DNA of 64,000 bases, taken from assembly GCF_020382885.2 (NCBI RefSeq), contig NC_058495.1:4767627-4831626 (forward strand), read 5' to 3'. The stretch's first letter is position 1; each line of letters opens with the position of its first letter. This DNA comes from Scatophagus argus (taxonomy: Eukaryota > Chordata > Actinopteri > Scatophagidae). Both the position numbers and the translations under genes were made by a program. Below the pieces are notes generated by a model that was not told the DNA's origin, did not search any database, and saw only the letters and a program-made list of their open reading frames with translations. This document shows positions 50,401-62,686 of this stretch, piece by piece.

Positions 50401-53400
50401 GAGCCTCACTGACATCACTGTACCATGGGCATATTCAGAATGTCTCATCACAAAAGCACAAATTCACTTGTAGAAACTTGCTACAAGAGATATTAAAAGG
50501 TGAATTCAGTGCATACTAGAAGATGTCTTTTTTATTTTTCCATCGTATTATCTAAACAACAAAATCTGCTCGATCACACACAGGTAGAAAGCCCAATATT
50601 CATCCTGCATGATGCTGCACGCTGCCTGTGATATAAAGCTCTTGGCTTTCCACCCTTTATTTCTGACACCAGCAGATTATCCCTCTCTGCTCCTGTACAT
50701 GCAGCAGCTGATACCATCACACTGTAACCACCTTTTCACACGCTCTTTTCTCTTGCCAGCTCTCACATATCCCAATTTTAAATAAACATTCAATTAGGCC
50801 AAGATAAAATAAGCTATCGGCCTGTGTTAATGGAATAGATATTTTCTCATCACACATCCATGGGTAGTAAAGATAGCAGGTATGTCGTGTAGGGCAGTGT
50901 GGCATCTTGTGCGTGCTATGCAATGCTGTTCAGCACCATTATATTTTCAGAGCTGGTCGTGCAACGTGGTAACAGGTCTCTGGGGAGCAACTCGATAGGC
51001 CGTGAAGGAAAATTCAGACTCTGACCTCGTCACATGAACTGCTACTTTGTAGTGAAACCGTTCAGGTCATGACTAGTGTTGATAGCAATGCTTCATACTC
51101 AGTCTCGTGGGAGTTGGCCTGCCCTGCCCCATAGGCAGCTCTAGCTCCAATTACCCTGACCAATGTGCCGTAGAACTGTGTCACTCTGAATTATACATGG
51201 CCTTTGTTCATCCTTAACCCAAGAGCGCTGGAGACAGCAGTGGATCATGCTTACACTCATCCCTCCATTAAAACATTTACGAACCTGATTGGTGGCTAAA
51301 AAAACTCACAAATGAAAAAACAAAAGGAGAGAGTTGCAGACAGCTGGATGTGTGTCTGTCTGCTGCACACAGGAGACAAAACAGTCATGTGGAATGAGAT
51401 CTGATTTTTTTTTTCTTTAATCCTAAACCCCCCACCCACATCCCCACCCCCTTGGATTTTAAGCATCTTCCACCCACTCATCATGCTGACCTGCAGTAAT
51501 CAAAGTTACGCAAACAAAAAAGTGTGCTGTTCTGTGAACTTGAAATCACAGGGGAAATCAAGATGTGAAAAATGAGATGGGAATTGGGTTTACAGCATGG
51601 GCTCCACAGCTGTTACATTATGCAGGCCATCACAGAGGGAGCCATAGCTATCTCAGGATGTCTTCGAAAATAGCCTTACAGTTTTGTGACGTTTTATAGG
51701 CAATTTTTAATTGGTTTAAGTCCAATTATTCAGCTGGTGTCATATTTCACAGTTTTCTGAAAGTCGCGACTGCTAACTGCTGATATGTGTTGACGTTCAA
51801 ACAATAATTGCTGCTTTAGGTCTGGAACGTCACCAGCTGCCATTGAAGAAGCATGGGGTTTTAACTGATTCTCAGCATCTGTACTGTCCAGATTCTAAAA
51901 GTAAAACCCAAAGCCTGAAAGAGCAAACGTCACATCATTCAAATGGTCCCGTGAGTACTGCAGTAATGCGAACATTGGATACTTTGAGTTATTACATTTG
52001 TTTGTTTGTTTTCTAAATTGCTTCTAGAGTTTCTCAACATTATTCACATCTTTTCCATACTTGTCTTTAACCGCAAATAAAACCTCACTCAAAAATCTGA
52101 GCTGTCAGTCATGAGTCGACTGAATTTTGTCATTATGTCAGAACATGCTGCACGGAGAAGAAGTATTAGAATTCCTATGTAGTGGTGAATCTGCGTACAG
52201 GGATCATTTGTAGGAGCTTTTACCTTTATGTTTTAAACATGAGTGGAGCTCTCGCTTTTGAGAGAGACCACACTCACATAGAATTTAAAAAGCAATTTTT
52301 TTTGGCTCTCTAATTGAATTACTGTATGATGAAACAAATACGATGATGCAACACCCACATGGATGGGAAAAATATATTGATGTACAAATTAAAGAGTAAT
52401 TTCTGTCTCTGTAACTGATTTTCTCAATGATGAATGTGATATTAAATTGAAACACCCACACTGATGACGGTTGTTCGAGTTGATACATATTGAAAAGCTT
52501 ATCAAGTCAACCTCATTCACTAATGAGTGTCCATCTGTTATTGTGCAGCCACTTCCAACACAGCGTTCCAGGGAATAGGTCATCACACTTTTCCGTGATC
52601 GAGAGCTCAGTCATTATGTTAATTAGGTCTGGCAGTGTGGTGCCTGCATGTGTGAACCGGCCATGTTTGAAAATCCAACTCACTATAATCCTCTGTCTGT
52701 ATCCGGAGTCTGTACAACACAACATTTTCCTGCAGCAGTCATGCTCATACCTTTAAACTGGTGGAGTGTCTACAGGAAATACTTGTCAAAACTGGTCGTT
52801 CAGGGATTGTGTGGTTAAAGCTCATTAGAGTTTAATAATATGGTCTAAAACTCTGTAAATTCATATAAATTTCTGCTGCTGCTGAAGGATTGTGCTTTCA
52901 AAAGGGATAATCATGAAGCTCATAGCTACAGATATAAGCAAATAGATGTATGGATTCCTTGTCAATAGCCTGTCCTAGTTGTTTCATGCACTGAATTGTA
53001 TTACAGTAAAAAAATAAAGCAACTTTTTTATAAACTGCAGTCCAATTCTAAAATAGCTAGAATGCTGTGTGAAATGTAAATAAATTTGCAAGTGAACTGA
53101 GTTAACTGCTGCTTTAGGTCTGTATTGTCATTACTACCTGACTACACTCTGATGAGTTTGACACAGTGGTGAACCTCAGCCCATCTTTGCTCGTGAATGA
53201 CTAAGCCCTTCGACGATTCCCCTTCCATATCCAGTCATGATACTGTCACCTGTTACAATGAACCTGTTTACCTGGGGAATGTTCCCTGCAGGTGCTTTCT
53301 GAACAGCACACAATTTTCCCAGTCTTTTATTGCTTCTGTCCTGACTCATTTGAAACTTTAGAATAAGGATATACATATTTACAAAAATAAATAAAGTTCA

Positions 53401-56320
53401 TGAGGTAAAATACTAAATATATTGTGTTGAGCTTTGTCAAAAAGAATTCATAAATGATCATACTCTGTCTTATTTTTGTTTTACACACACACAAAAAAAA
53501 CTTGTTTCAGATTACTCTTTTGGCTAAAATGTTATTTGTCATTCAGTCATCATTCTAGGTACCTTTTGTTGACCACAGTTGACATAACACAAAATACAGA
53601 CAATTTTAAATATCCCATAAAAATTATTGCGTGTGTGTTCTATCTGAGCTGGTGGACTCGTCTGGGTCATAAAACAAACGCTCACTGATGGGGATGTTAA
53701 GAGCAGCATATGAGGTGACTAACTCAGTTTGAGTGCAGGGCCAGTTGGCAGCCATGCCAGCAGCTTGGCTGGGCCTTTGGCTTCTTCTTTGTTGTTGATG
53801 TCTGCCTGGCAGTACTAATGCAATTCATTATGCCTTGCACTTGACAACACTTAGAACCTGTGATTAATGGAAATGAGGTATTCTTGCCATTTTATTAATT
53901 TTGCCTCCCCACAGACCCAAACTTGTCCGTTTTTGGGGACAATGCATAAAGACATGAGACGGGAGCGAAAGCAGTATCAATAGCACAGTACACCATGGCC
54001 TAAATATATGCAAGAAGTTTGCTTTTGTGAAGCGTCAGCAGTTTGTAACAGCCAGCCAGTCTTTTAAGGAAGCTGAATAAAAGCTTTTGCCTGCCAGATC
54101 ACAATAGGCTTTGAGCAAGATTTTAATGGTGATCTTGAAATAGAAAAAGGATCATTCTTGTTACAAAATATTTTGCATGCTACAACATGATGTATCATGA
54201 TTACCATATGCAAGGCTTTGACGTCTAACCTGTCTTATGAGGTTAGGGTGTGTACCAGCTTTGCCAGAATTTTGGGGTTCATATCTAACAACTTTAATAA
54301 GAGAACAAAAGAAAAGGAAAGAAAGATTTGAACTGCTGCTACTCATCGTTTGGACAAAAAATGCTCTTTCTACAGGTCAGCGTTTCACACTGCAAACAAC
54401 CTTGGAACAGTGACAGAAATAAATGTTCCCACTCCTTATCTGTACTACTTTATACATAACACCCTGTTCCTGAGAAGAACTATTTAAAAACTGAATTATG
54501 TTTTAAAAATACACCTTGTTCATCAATATGTCACAACACTGCAAGCCACATTTTAATTAAATTCTAAGATTAGGCCAACATCATGTAATGATGTAATGGG
54601 TCAAATCTACACACCAATCTGAATATGAGTTACTACTGGCTAAACTGACAGCTCTGTCTGTTTATGTTTTTGCCTCCTCTGCTGCCACGTGCTGGTTTGT
54701 GCTGTCTGTGTCCTTCCTAAGGACATCAGTAGTAACATACACATGACTGACCACCAGCTGAAAATGTATATGGATCACTCTGAATAAAACATTAAAATCA
54801 GTCTTGGAATAAATGAGATATTACTTACAGTCTACTCTAAACGTTATTTATATTTTCACACATGTGAACAATTGTGATGGTTCTCGAACCTAGAATCCAG
54901 TAGCTTCTGACTCCAAGCAGCTCCTTGTAATAAAATAATAACAAAATATGTCAAAAGGGACATGTTGATCTCCGTTGTCTTGTGTTGTTCCTCAGATATG
55001 CATGCACACACTCAGAGTGTCTTGCATGCTGAAACACACCAAAATTTCAGCCTTGTTATCTAACTCAGTCCTCCAGGCTGAATCACAGTGGTAGACAGAC
55101 TCTACAGTATGGGCCTAAAAATTCACATGGACAGAGCGATAACCACAGGAATAGGAGAAGGGGTTTTATATTCAGTGGTGTGGGGAAATAAAATCCTTGA
55201 TGATATATTTATGAATTACTTAATTGCTGAATTTCCCATGAAATACAATTAATATATCAATAAGTATTGTATAAATACAAGCTGCAAATGATTTGACTAC
55301 CACACAGGATGGAGTTCAACACTCTGCTTTTAATTCTTTTTCCACATTTAACAATGCTGCATTTTGAGTTGAGTTGAGTTGAGTGTCTTAATTTGAACTT
55401 GGAATTTAATTAAATTCAAAAACAAAGCATTCTTGTTGTTTTTGTATTCAATCAAGAGCTACTGTCTCATGTTACATACTCACACATTGTAGGCTATGGG
55501 AGTGGAGGAAGAAAGAGATAAAATTAGAACAAGGGAGAGGGAGGGGGTTCCCTCTCCTACAGGGAAAACATAAATAGACCAGAGTAGTGTTATGGCAATG
55601 GATTTGCAATGATACTGTTGTATATTGTGCACAGATACGCTTTATTTGGGTCACGCACATGGAAAGCAGATGCTTCTGATGTTGCTACTTACCATTTGGA
55701 AGCTTGTGACTGTTCTCCATCAGCCATGTGAACAGGTTGGCAAAGTTGCAATTGCATACCCAGGGGTTGCCCTCTAGCCTCACTACCCGCAGGGAGGGCA
55801 ACTGACTCAGTGCCCCCACTTTTAGGGTAGACAGTGCATTACGCTCCAGTTCCAATTCTCTCAGAGAGGTGAGGCCCAGAAAAGCTTCCTCATTGACCAT
55901 GCTCAGATATGGGTTGTTGCCAAGCCTTAGTTTGATCAGGCTCCGGGACTCCCCAAATGTTCCTTTAGGGATTTCAGTCAGGTTGTTGCTGCCCAGGTCC
56001 AGGAAGACCAGCCTGGAAGTGGTGCTGAGAGTCCCCGGTTCTATGTGGGAAAGAGAGTTGTTCCGGAGGTCCAGGTAGACCAGGTCACTGTACAGAACCA
56101 GGAAGTCCGAGGGGATGCGGGGTATCCAGTTGTCAGCCAGCAAAAGCCTGCGTACATCCAGGGGGATTTCATCGGGTAGACGGGTAAGCCCGCGGCCACT
56201 ACAGTCCACAGTGTGAGGATCTGGGCACAGGCAGGTCGTTGGGCAATTTTCCCCCAGGGTCCATAAGACAGAGGACAGCAAGATGAGGATAAGTTGGAGC
56301 CAGGAAACACATGGCAACAT
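44200..56320 (-). CDS. lrrc38: leucine-rich repeat-containing protein 38, BK channel gamma subunit, 2 coding exons, 291 aa
   Basis: Exons 56320-55693 and 44447-44200 join in phase 1 (donor AATG|gtaagt, acceptor aatgcag). LRRC38 is one of the LRRC26/52/55/38 group that associates with the BK (KCNMA1) channel in the plasma membrane and shifts its voltage dependence. Visible domains: signal peptide (about 1-23); LRRNT cysteines 26, 30, 32 and 40; six leucine-rich repeats between 56 and 190; LRRCT cysteines 189, 191, 216 and 238; one transmembrane helix (about 247-270, LLIIIFSGISVSVVAIM...); a short basic then acidic tail (KGTKGDEEESEE). The acidic end and LTDLxIIIFSG match LRRC38 rather than LRRC26, 52 or 55. 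N-glycosylation sequons lie at Asn87 and Asn113. An in-frame TTG two codons upstream (56326) is not the start; ACCATG at 56320 is. The intron is 11,245 bp. Confidence 0.94.
46519..46535. repeat. (TTG)n short repeat
   Basis: About five GTT units. Confidence 0.85.
46715..46733. repeat. (TA)n microsatellite
   Basis: About nine TA units. Confidence 0.9.
48650..48946 (+). repeat. teleost LINE 3' end with TCTGAT tail
   Basis: 'gttactgttatgttctatgt', 'atgcaccaatcaccaagaca', 'aaattcctagtaatgtgaaa' and 'catggcaataaagtcttttc' followed by four TCTGAT units (48923-48946) is the typical 3' end of a teleost non-LTR element. It is 5'-truncated, as expected for a dead copy. Confidence 0.7.
49408..49436. 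repeat. (TA/CATA)n microsatellite
   Basis: An alternating TATA/CATA run. Confidence 0.85.
55364..55384. repeat. (TTGAG)4 tandem repeat
   Basis: Four TTGAG units in tandem inside the lrrc38 intron. Confidence 0.9.
55693..56320 (-). CDS. lrrc38: lrrc38 coding exon 1 (residues 1-209)
   Basis: MLPCVSWLQLILILL (signal peptide) through MENSHKLPN. It contains LRRNT, all six LRRs and half of the LRRCT cap. The ATG at 56320 has A at -3. Confidence 0.94.
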
Positions 56321-56830
56321 GGTCAAGGGGGTGAAATGAATTATGGGGGAAAGAGGCTCAGGGTGAGGGCAAACAGGAGAGGGTGGGTGGGAGTAGAGAA
56401 CAAGAGGGTGAGGGTCAAAGGGCAGGAGATTAGGACAAGGGAGGGAAAGGGGAAAGTGAAAGGGGTTGGATGGAGATCAATCCTTGTGAAAGAACATCCT
56501 GCCTTTGTAGAGATGAAAATCTGCAAGGGCTCAGAAACTGTGAAGTGACAGAGCAGCGGTAAAAACTGTTTTCCAGTAGATCATGTAGCAAGCTGCTTGC
56601 ATAGAATTGCAGACAGCCTGCTTTGAAGGAGCAAAGAAAGGGAGATAGTAAGCAGCAAGGAGCAGGAGAGCAAGAAAGACGGAGCTTAACAGAGAGGGGA
56701 GGGTAGCTTAAGAGAGGTAAAGAGACACGAGCGAGCTGGGAGTGATGAGAAGCCGGGGGCATAGACAAGGGAGAGGGGGATGGAGGAGGGGGCTCTGTCC
56801 GCCACACTACCCCACAGTTGATCTGGCGGC
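56321..56830 (-). promoter_or_regulatory. lrrc38: lrrc38 5' flank and probable leader, polypurine/polypyrimidine asymmetric
   Basis: Directly upstream of the start codon. About 56340-56480 and 56630-56790 are strongly purine-rich on the plus strand (pyrimidine-rich on the coding strand). I see no TATA box, so the transcription start cannot be placed. A 154-codon minus-strand frame here is a by-product of the low complexity. Confidence 0.5.
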
Positions 56831-58263
56831 AGTGACAGACAAAGACAATAAGGTCTCTGACACAAAAGGATATATGAAGCTGTGATTCAAGCATGACAAG
56901 CAGAGAGTAACATCATTGCATTCCTCCATTAGTCCAAGGTCTCTGTGTAGAAAAGCCTGCCGGTGTGAAACGAGAGAGAGAGAAGCTCACGGAGCATCGC
57001 TCAAGTGTGGTAAGGTTGTCCCCCCTTATTATTCCTTCTCTAACCCTCAATGCCCTGCAACATGCTGTGAAAACACAGCACAGCTCAATGTTGCGCTGTC
57101 CAGCACCGTATCAAGGCTGTGTTGCTGCGCAGAGAGAATCCAAATGTCCAAGCAGGAGCCTCACGCATGTAGATCGAAGTGCTGAGCTGCACACAGCCAT
57201 GCCAATCCGCTGTCTGCCTCTGAATCTACCACGGTTTATCTCATGCCCTCTCCCCTCTGCTTATTCCAGGGAGGCGTGCCTGAACCACGCTGTCAACTTG
57301 TGATGTCACTTCCTATAGTGTGAAGAAATGACGATCATTGTATTTGGAAAAATCTGAAATATAGAGGACATTTATTTATGATGTATTTATTATTTTAAAG
57401 CATATTTGACTGTATGTCCTGAAACAAAATATCAACAAGTGTTTTTATTTTAAGAAATTTTAAATTCTCCTTTCCTTTCATATATTTATGTTTAATTTTT
57501 TCACCTGTTTTGTAATCATTTTATGATAACCAGCTGTTGCTTTGACAATAAGCCTGTCTTAAAACTTCTTAAGTTGTGTCTATAATATACAACATTAGCC
57601 TTTTTCCATGTATATGTACTTACTTATTTTGTGCCAGCATTAGCACAACTGTTGTAGATAAAAATGTCAAAGCAAATCACCTATCTGGTTGAAAAATTAT
57701 CTTTATATTAACTGATCTGTATTTCCATCTGTGTATTTCTATCACTGAAAAATGGATAGCAAAACAGAGGTGCCATTAGTGTCAAACCAAAATGAAAAGA
57801 AGACGTTTAACCCAGAAGATGCACAGAATTTCCCAAATGGGATTTGCTCCAACAGGTAAATGCAATTAGACCAAGGTTGTTGCTGGGGGACGGTGTATTA
57901 GACCTGTGAAGACAAGAGTAGCATGAAATTTATTGGAAATGTTGTTGTCATGGATGGTAATTGTTCATTTCCAAGAAGATAATATATTCACAATGCAAAT
58001 TTAATACACTAATAAGTCTGCACACATTCACAAGGACACACACAGATGAAGCCCACCTCCACCTCATAATATCCAAGCAGTTGGCAATAACATCCAACTC
58101 ACTTCATCACAGGTAATCTAATAATACCACTCCTTGCTCTAGGCGTCCACCGAAGTCAGATGAGTCTGCAGCTTCAGCATTGATGTTGACTTTGTGCCAC
58201 AGGGAAAAGAGCAGCTCTTTCATCAGAAAAGGAGATTTTGATCACAGTCAGCATATATTAGCT
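56831..58263. other. intergenic, upstream of lrrc38
   Basis: 56900-57310 is somewhat GC-richer, with CpG-containing sequence, and could hold distal promoter or leader sequence of lrrc38. The rest is AT-rich. No exon is recognised. Confidence 0.4.
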
Positions 58264-58265
58264 GA

Positions 58266-58908
58266 AAAACACAAAGAGCTACAGTGACTTCAGTTGTTTG
58301 CTGCAAACGCATTTCAAACTTACATCTCACTATAATAATTCAGTTAAGTGACACCACAGTTCAACATATAATGCTTAAACATTTGCTGTCTCACAGACAG
58401 TTTTCAAGCTTTTCTAAAAACCAAAAAACAATATATGCTGCGCTCACATCACAGCATATTCTACCTGTGCTCACATCACTGTTGAGTAACACCTTACTTA
58501 GGCTTCATAAGCAACATATAAACATTTAATATTCAAACCATGGCTTATAAAATATTACAATGTGAGTGTAAGCAGAAGGGTTTTATAAACTTTCCCACCA
58601 CCTGCTCTTTTTCATTTTGTAACAGTCACTCTTGAGCATATATAAAGAACAGATTTGTCAAAATATGTTGAGAAAACACAGCATGGCTACGTTGTCTGTA
58701 CCTGTTCTGACTATTATGTTTCCTTGTTACCGCTTCTGATCTGTTTGTATGGTCTGACTGCTTTCCTGTGGTTCACTGCTGACTCGTAGTCCGAGTAAAG
58801 CCTTTTGGCTATCAGCTCTGTGATCCAGTGTTACAAAGCTCCAGGATGAAATGTCTATCCCACATCCTACTGCATCTGAGGCACGTTAAGGTGTAAGCAA
58901 AACTGCTT
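58266..58908 (+). repeat. segmental direct repeat, copy 1 (longer)
   Basis: Shares four collinear blocks with 62389-62686: 58266-58288, about 58402-58430, 58589-58789 and 58889-58908. Copy 1 carries extra DNA between the blocks, including 58790-58888. It is probably an unnamed dispersed repeat, not a gene. Confidence 0.8.
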
Positions 58909-59939
58909 TAAACTACACAACAATGTAGATCATTGTTTTCATATGAATTTACTCCTGCATGAAATACAAGACATGAAGGTGGGCGTGCAGGTGTGAGATC
59001 CTCTTTCAGGTCCTGTGGCCACTGTACATCTTGGTAAGTGACTAATGACTGAATGAATGATGAATTTCTGTTAGTCATTTAGTCATAATTTTTTTTAGTC
59101 TTATTCTCCTGGAAATAAGAAACAAACAAAAACATGTACATAATAAACACAGCAAAGCATTCCCTATGCCCCGTTTCTGTCAACTGATTACATGCTAAGC
59201 GGCTCAAATGAAATGGACTTAGAGATACTTAGAATGAAGATAGCTCACATTGAAATGCAACTAGAGCACTGCCACTGGCAGATTAATGGCCACTCTGTTG
59301 CTGAGGGTGGTCATGCAGAAGTCCAGTCCCCAAATGTGTTCCAGACAGTCTCTTGACAGCAATTTAGTCGGTGTACAAAGCCCTCATCAAGCCCACAAGT
59401 GAAATATGTCATTATCTCAAAAAAAGAGAGCTTTTTTTTTTATCTCTAATCATCTTGCTGTCACAAGAAAAAGTTTTTATTTACAAAGTTATTATTTATG
59501 ATATCTACCACATGTTGTATCAGCAGTGCCATGACAGCATGCACAGACGGTGTCTTGACATTTCTACGAGCTGATCTAAGCTGAAAATGTCAGATCAAGC
59601 AGTACCCATTATTTATCAACGCATCAGACTGGACTTCAGTATTACTTATTTATATATGTATGTTATTATACAATTTAAATAACCATAAAATGTGAGCAGT
59701 TTCTTTCCTCTATGCCAACAAAAAATATTTTGGTTGTAGCTTACTGGGTAGTCACACTTCTGCATTAAGTAGACAACAGCATGAAAGCCTGTCTCTTACA
59801 ATAATTAACAACGATATAAATACCCTTAAACCAAATCACTAGGGGAAAGCATTCTTACTGCAAATGCCAAAAAAGGCCCAGAACCACACCACAGTGTGTT
59901 TATGTTATAGTCCACTATCATTAATCTTACTAAATTGTT

Positions 59940-60060
59940 TTAAAATTATCTTATTATCTCGAGAAATCAGCCTTTGTTTTCTCATGATGAGGATATAAAT
60001 TACTCGTTATCACAAGAAAAATGAGTTTTGTTAAGATAACGAAATGATTAACTTGTGGTC
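59940..60060. repeat. possible teleost 'TTATCTCGAGA' repeat fragment
   Basis: 'ttatctcgagaaatcag', 'gatataaattactcgttatc' and 'aagataacgaaatgatta' resemble a palindromic teleost repeat made of CTCGAGATAA-like words. The copy is diverged. Confidence 0.4.
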
Positions 60061-61389
60061 TCAGGATAAACAAATTGAAATATAACTGAAAGCACAGCAA
60101 TTCCACAGAAAGAACATGGATAACTGAATGAAGACAACTAAAGAAATCACAAAAGTATAAAAGTTTAATGTCAGGAAAAGGTGCTCATTGTTAGATGGCT
60201 GTCATTGTCAAAGGAAAGCAACACTAACTGTTACTAGGAGAATCCGAGGCATAAACCACTCAACCCAACCTCCTCTGATTGTTCTCATCACTTTAAAAAA
60301 TGTCAGACTTTAGGGTCTCATTTTGACACTGAATATAAACATAACTCATTATCTTGTCTTAACATTCTGTAATAAAAGCACACAGAGAAGGCAGATGAAC
60401 TTTAAGGTCATTCTTTGGTGGTTATAATTAAGTATTGCTTAGGAAAAAAACTTATCTAAATAAATAAAAATGCAATGTTTATTATTTTTAACCAGGTTTT
60501 ATTGTTTTAGTGTTGTCTTTGGATAATCAGATGAAAGGTTTTTTCTTTTGTGTTGTTGTTTGTTTTTGACCAGTCACCAAATTACTTTGACTTTGCTCAG
60601 CTTTATGTATTTTTCACAAAGTGCCAATCCATTGTGCGTCCATGCAGGATGAGGGGTGCTAAAACTATACACGCCTCCTTAATGTTTCTACTGGCTTTCA
60701 CCTGGGACAGTGCAGACAGTAAAGCAACAGCAATGTCATTCTGCTGCAGCAAACTTTATGAATCTACTCTAATTCCTACGGCTCCAATTTACAGCTTAAT
60801 GGATATGCCTCTTTGTGTTGTGGTATCACTATATGCAAAGCACTTGTGGCATGCATTAAAGACCTTATACTAGTTATGACATTGTTTGTTTGTTGTAAAA
60901 ATAACATGTTGCTCCAAAGTGTCCAAAAAAAGAGAAACTGAAAATTCCCTGTCTTCCTAAAGTTTCTTGAGCTTGAAAGTCTAATGAAAACTGTTTGATA
61001 TTGAGTGTCCATATGAGGAATGGACAGAGAATTGCTCTCTCAACAGCTACTTGCACAAATTGATTTTCCAGTCTTTGCAGCAATGACACATAACTGCAGT
61101 ATTATAAGTGGAGTAAAAGACACATGAGGGGGGAACGAGCCAGTGCTGGAGGGTTCAGTGACCTTGTCAGTGGAGACTCAGCATCAGTTCAGGTTTACCT
61201 TACTGATTGTGGCCTCAAGTTGTCATCTGGATCAAAGTACGAGCAGGGGAGCAAGGCTTTGCTGCATGATTTATTACTGAAATTTGCATTTACATTGTAA
61301 TCAGATCAATGAGGACAACTTAAGAAAAAAAAACAAAAAAACATTTCTAAAGTAGAATAATCTAAACTGAAAGCATGCTGTAAATAATT

Positions 61390-61885
61390 TGCGCTGTTTC
61401 AACTCAAAAATGTAAGTTTAACTGTTGCCTTTAATATTTAGCTTAACTTAGGTTGAATAGTTAGTTCAGTTACTTAAGTTAAATGAACTTGAAAAATCAT
61501 GTCCAATAAATTTAGGTTTTTAAGTTAAATCAATTTTCCAGTCACATTAACTAGTTACATTACTAAAACAATTAGATTTCCTTATACATTTTCTCAGTTT
61601 AAAGAGTCCCCTCTTTATTTTGCACACAGAATAGCTGGATGCTGTTGTTGAAGGAGTTACCTTATTCCAGCACTGTTGCAGCAACAACATATGAATTTTG
61701 AGTTGCAAGGGACTAAACTCAATACAAACCTTCATCGTGGTTTGCATTATTCTTATTATTATTATTGTGAAAATGAACAATTATCTAGACAGCAAATTTC
61801 CATCATATATGTTGTCTTCAAACTATTAAAAAGAAGGATCTCAGAAAAGACTGGCAGAAAAAACTGTCAAGCAGTGCATGCTGGG
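61390..61885. repeat. possible teleost MITE-like repeat
   Basis: AACTTAAGTT-rich DNA ('ttaagttaaatgaacttg', 'tttttaagttaaatcaattt') ends with 'cagtgcatgctgggaaatat', a phrase that closes a common teleost repeat. The extent is approximate. Confidence 0.4.
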
Positions 61886-62092
61886 AAATATGCTGATCTT
61901 TTCTTTAGAAATTTATTTTCATGAGTTGATTGAACTCTGTACTGTACATTCATCCAACTCATCATTTTAGTGAAAAGACTTCAAGTTAGAATGATTTGTG
62001 TTTATAATTTCTGAAAATGCAAATTATAAATTAACTTGGAATAAATAAAACTTGAGCATATATGGTGGATGAATGGATTATTGTATTGGATA

Positions 62093-62144
<52 letters not shown>
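62093..62144. repeat. compound (TG)8(AG)18 microsatellite
   Basis: A TG run joined directly to an AG run, 52 nt in all. Confidence 0.97.
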
Positions 62145-62146
<2 letters not shown>

Positions 62147-62388
62147 CGCCATTCTGTTCATTTATTTAGTTATTAAGGAACTGTGACCATCACAGTTCAA
62201 TCCCTGTCCTCTTACAACTAAAATTAACCAACTGTCCAACTGCAGCTGCATATGGAGGCAAATTAATCCCATGCCAGCTACAGATTAGATGAGAAAGGGA
62301 GGAGTCCTGAGTGATTGGTTGTATATGACAGAAAGAGCACTGTGCTTGCTGGAGAAAACACGTAGAAGATGGATTAGTTTAGGTTTAC

Positions 62389-62686
62389 AAAACACAAAGA
62401 GCTACAGTGACAGTGGACAGTGACGGTTTCAAGCTTTTCTAAAAAACAACAAAAACACCTGTTCACCACTTTCCCACCACCTGCTCTTTTTCATTTTGTA
62501 ACAGTCACTCTTGAGCATATATAGAGAGCAGATTTGTCAAAATATGTTGAGAAAACACAGCATGGCTACGTTGTCTGTACCTGTTCTGACTATTATGTTT
62601 CCTTGTTACCGCTTCTGATCTGTTTGCATGGCCCGATGCTTTCCTGTTGTTCACTGCGGATTCGTAGGTGTAAGCAAAACTGCTTA
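62389..62686 (+). repeat. segmental direct repeat, copy 2 (internally deleted)
   Basis: A 23-bp exact match to 58266-58288 at its start, then a long block (62468-62667) that in its first 150 nt differs from 58589 onward at only two visible positions. It ends with 'aggtgtaagcaaaactgctt', as at 58889-58908. Confidence 0.8.

Larger units (their letters stand above)
44448..55692 (-). other. lrrc38: lrrc38 intron 1 (11.2 kb)
   Basis: Contains a LINE 3' end (48650-48946), several short microsatellites (46519, 46715, 49408 and 55365) and otherwise unmarked AT-rich DNA. No nested gene is recognisable on either strand. Confidence 0.8.
58909..62092. other. intergenic, no gene recognised
   Basis: Open frames here (up to 107 codons, 60550-60873) are unsupported. 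Two likely repeat fragments are listed separately (59940-60060 and 61390-61885). Confidence 0.45.

Noticed and set aside
56321..56326. In-frame TTG two codons upstream as the lrrc38 start
   Set aside because: Vertebrate initiation at ATG is expected, and ACCATG at 56320 has a good context and gives a normal signal peptide.
56430..56894. 154-codon minus-strand open frame upstream of lrrc38
   Set aside because: Low-complexity Ser/Pro/Leu product of a pyrimidine-rich leader or promoter tract, with no domain.
60550..60873. 107-codon open frame as a gene
   Set aside because: No recognisable domain; isolated, in AT-rich DNA.
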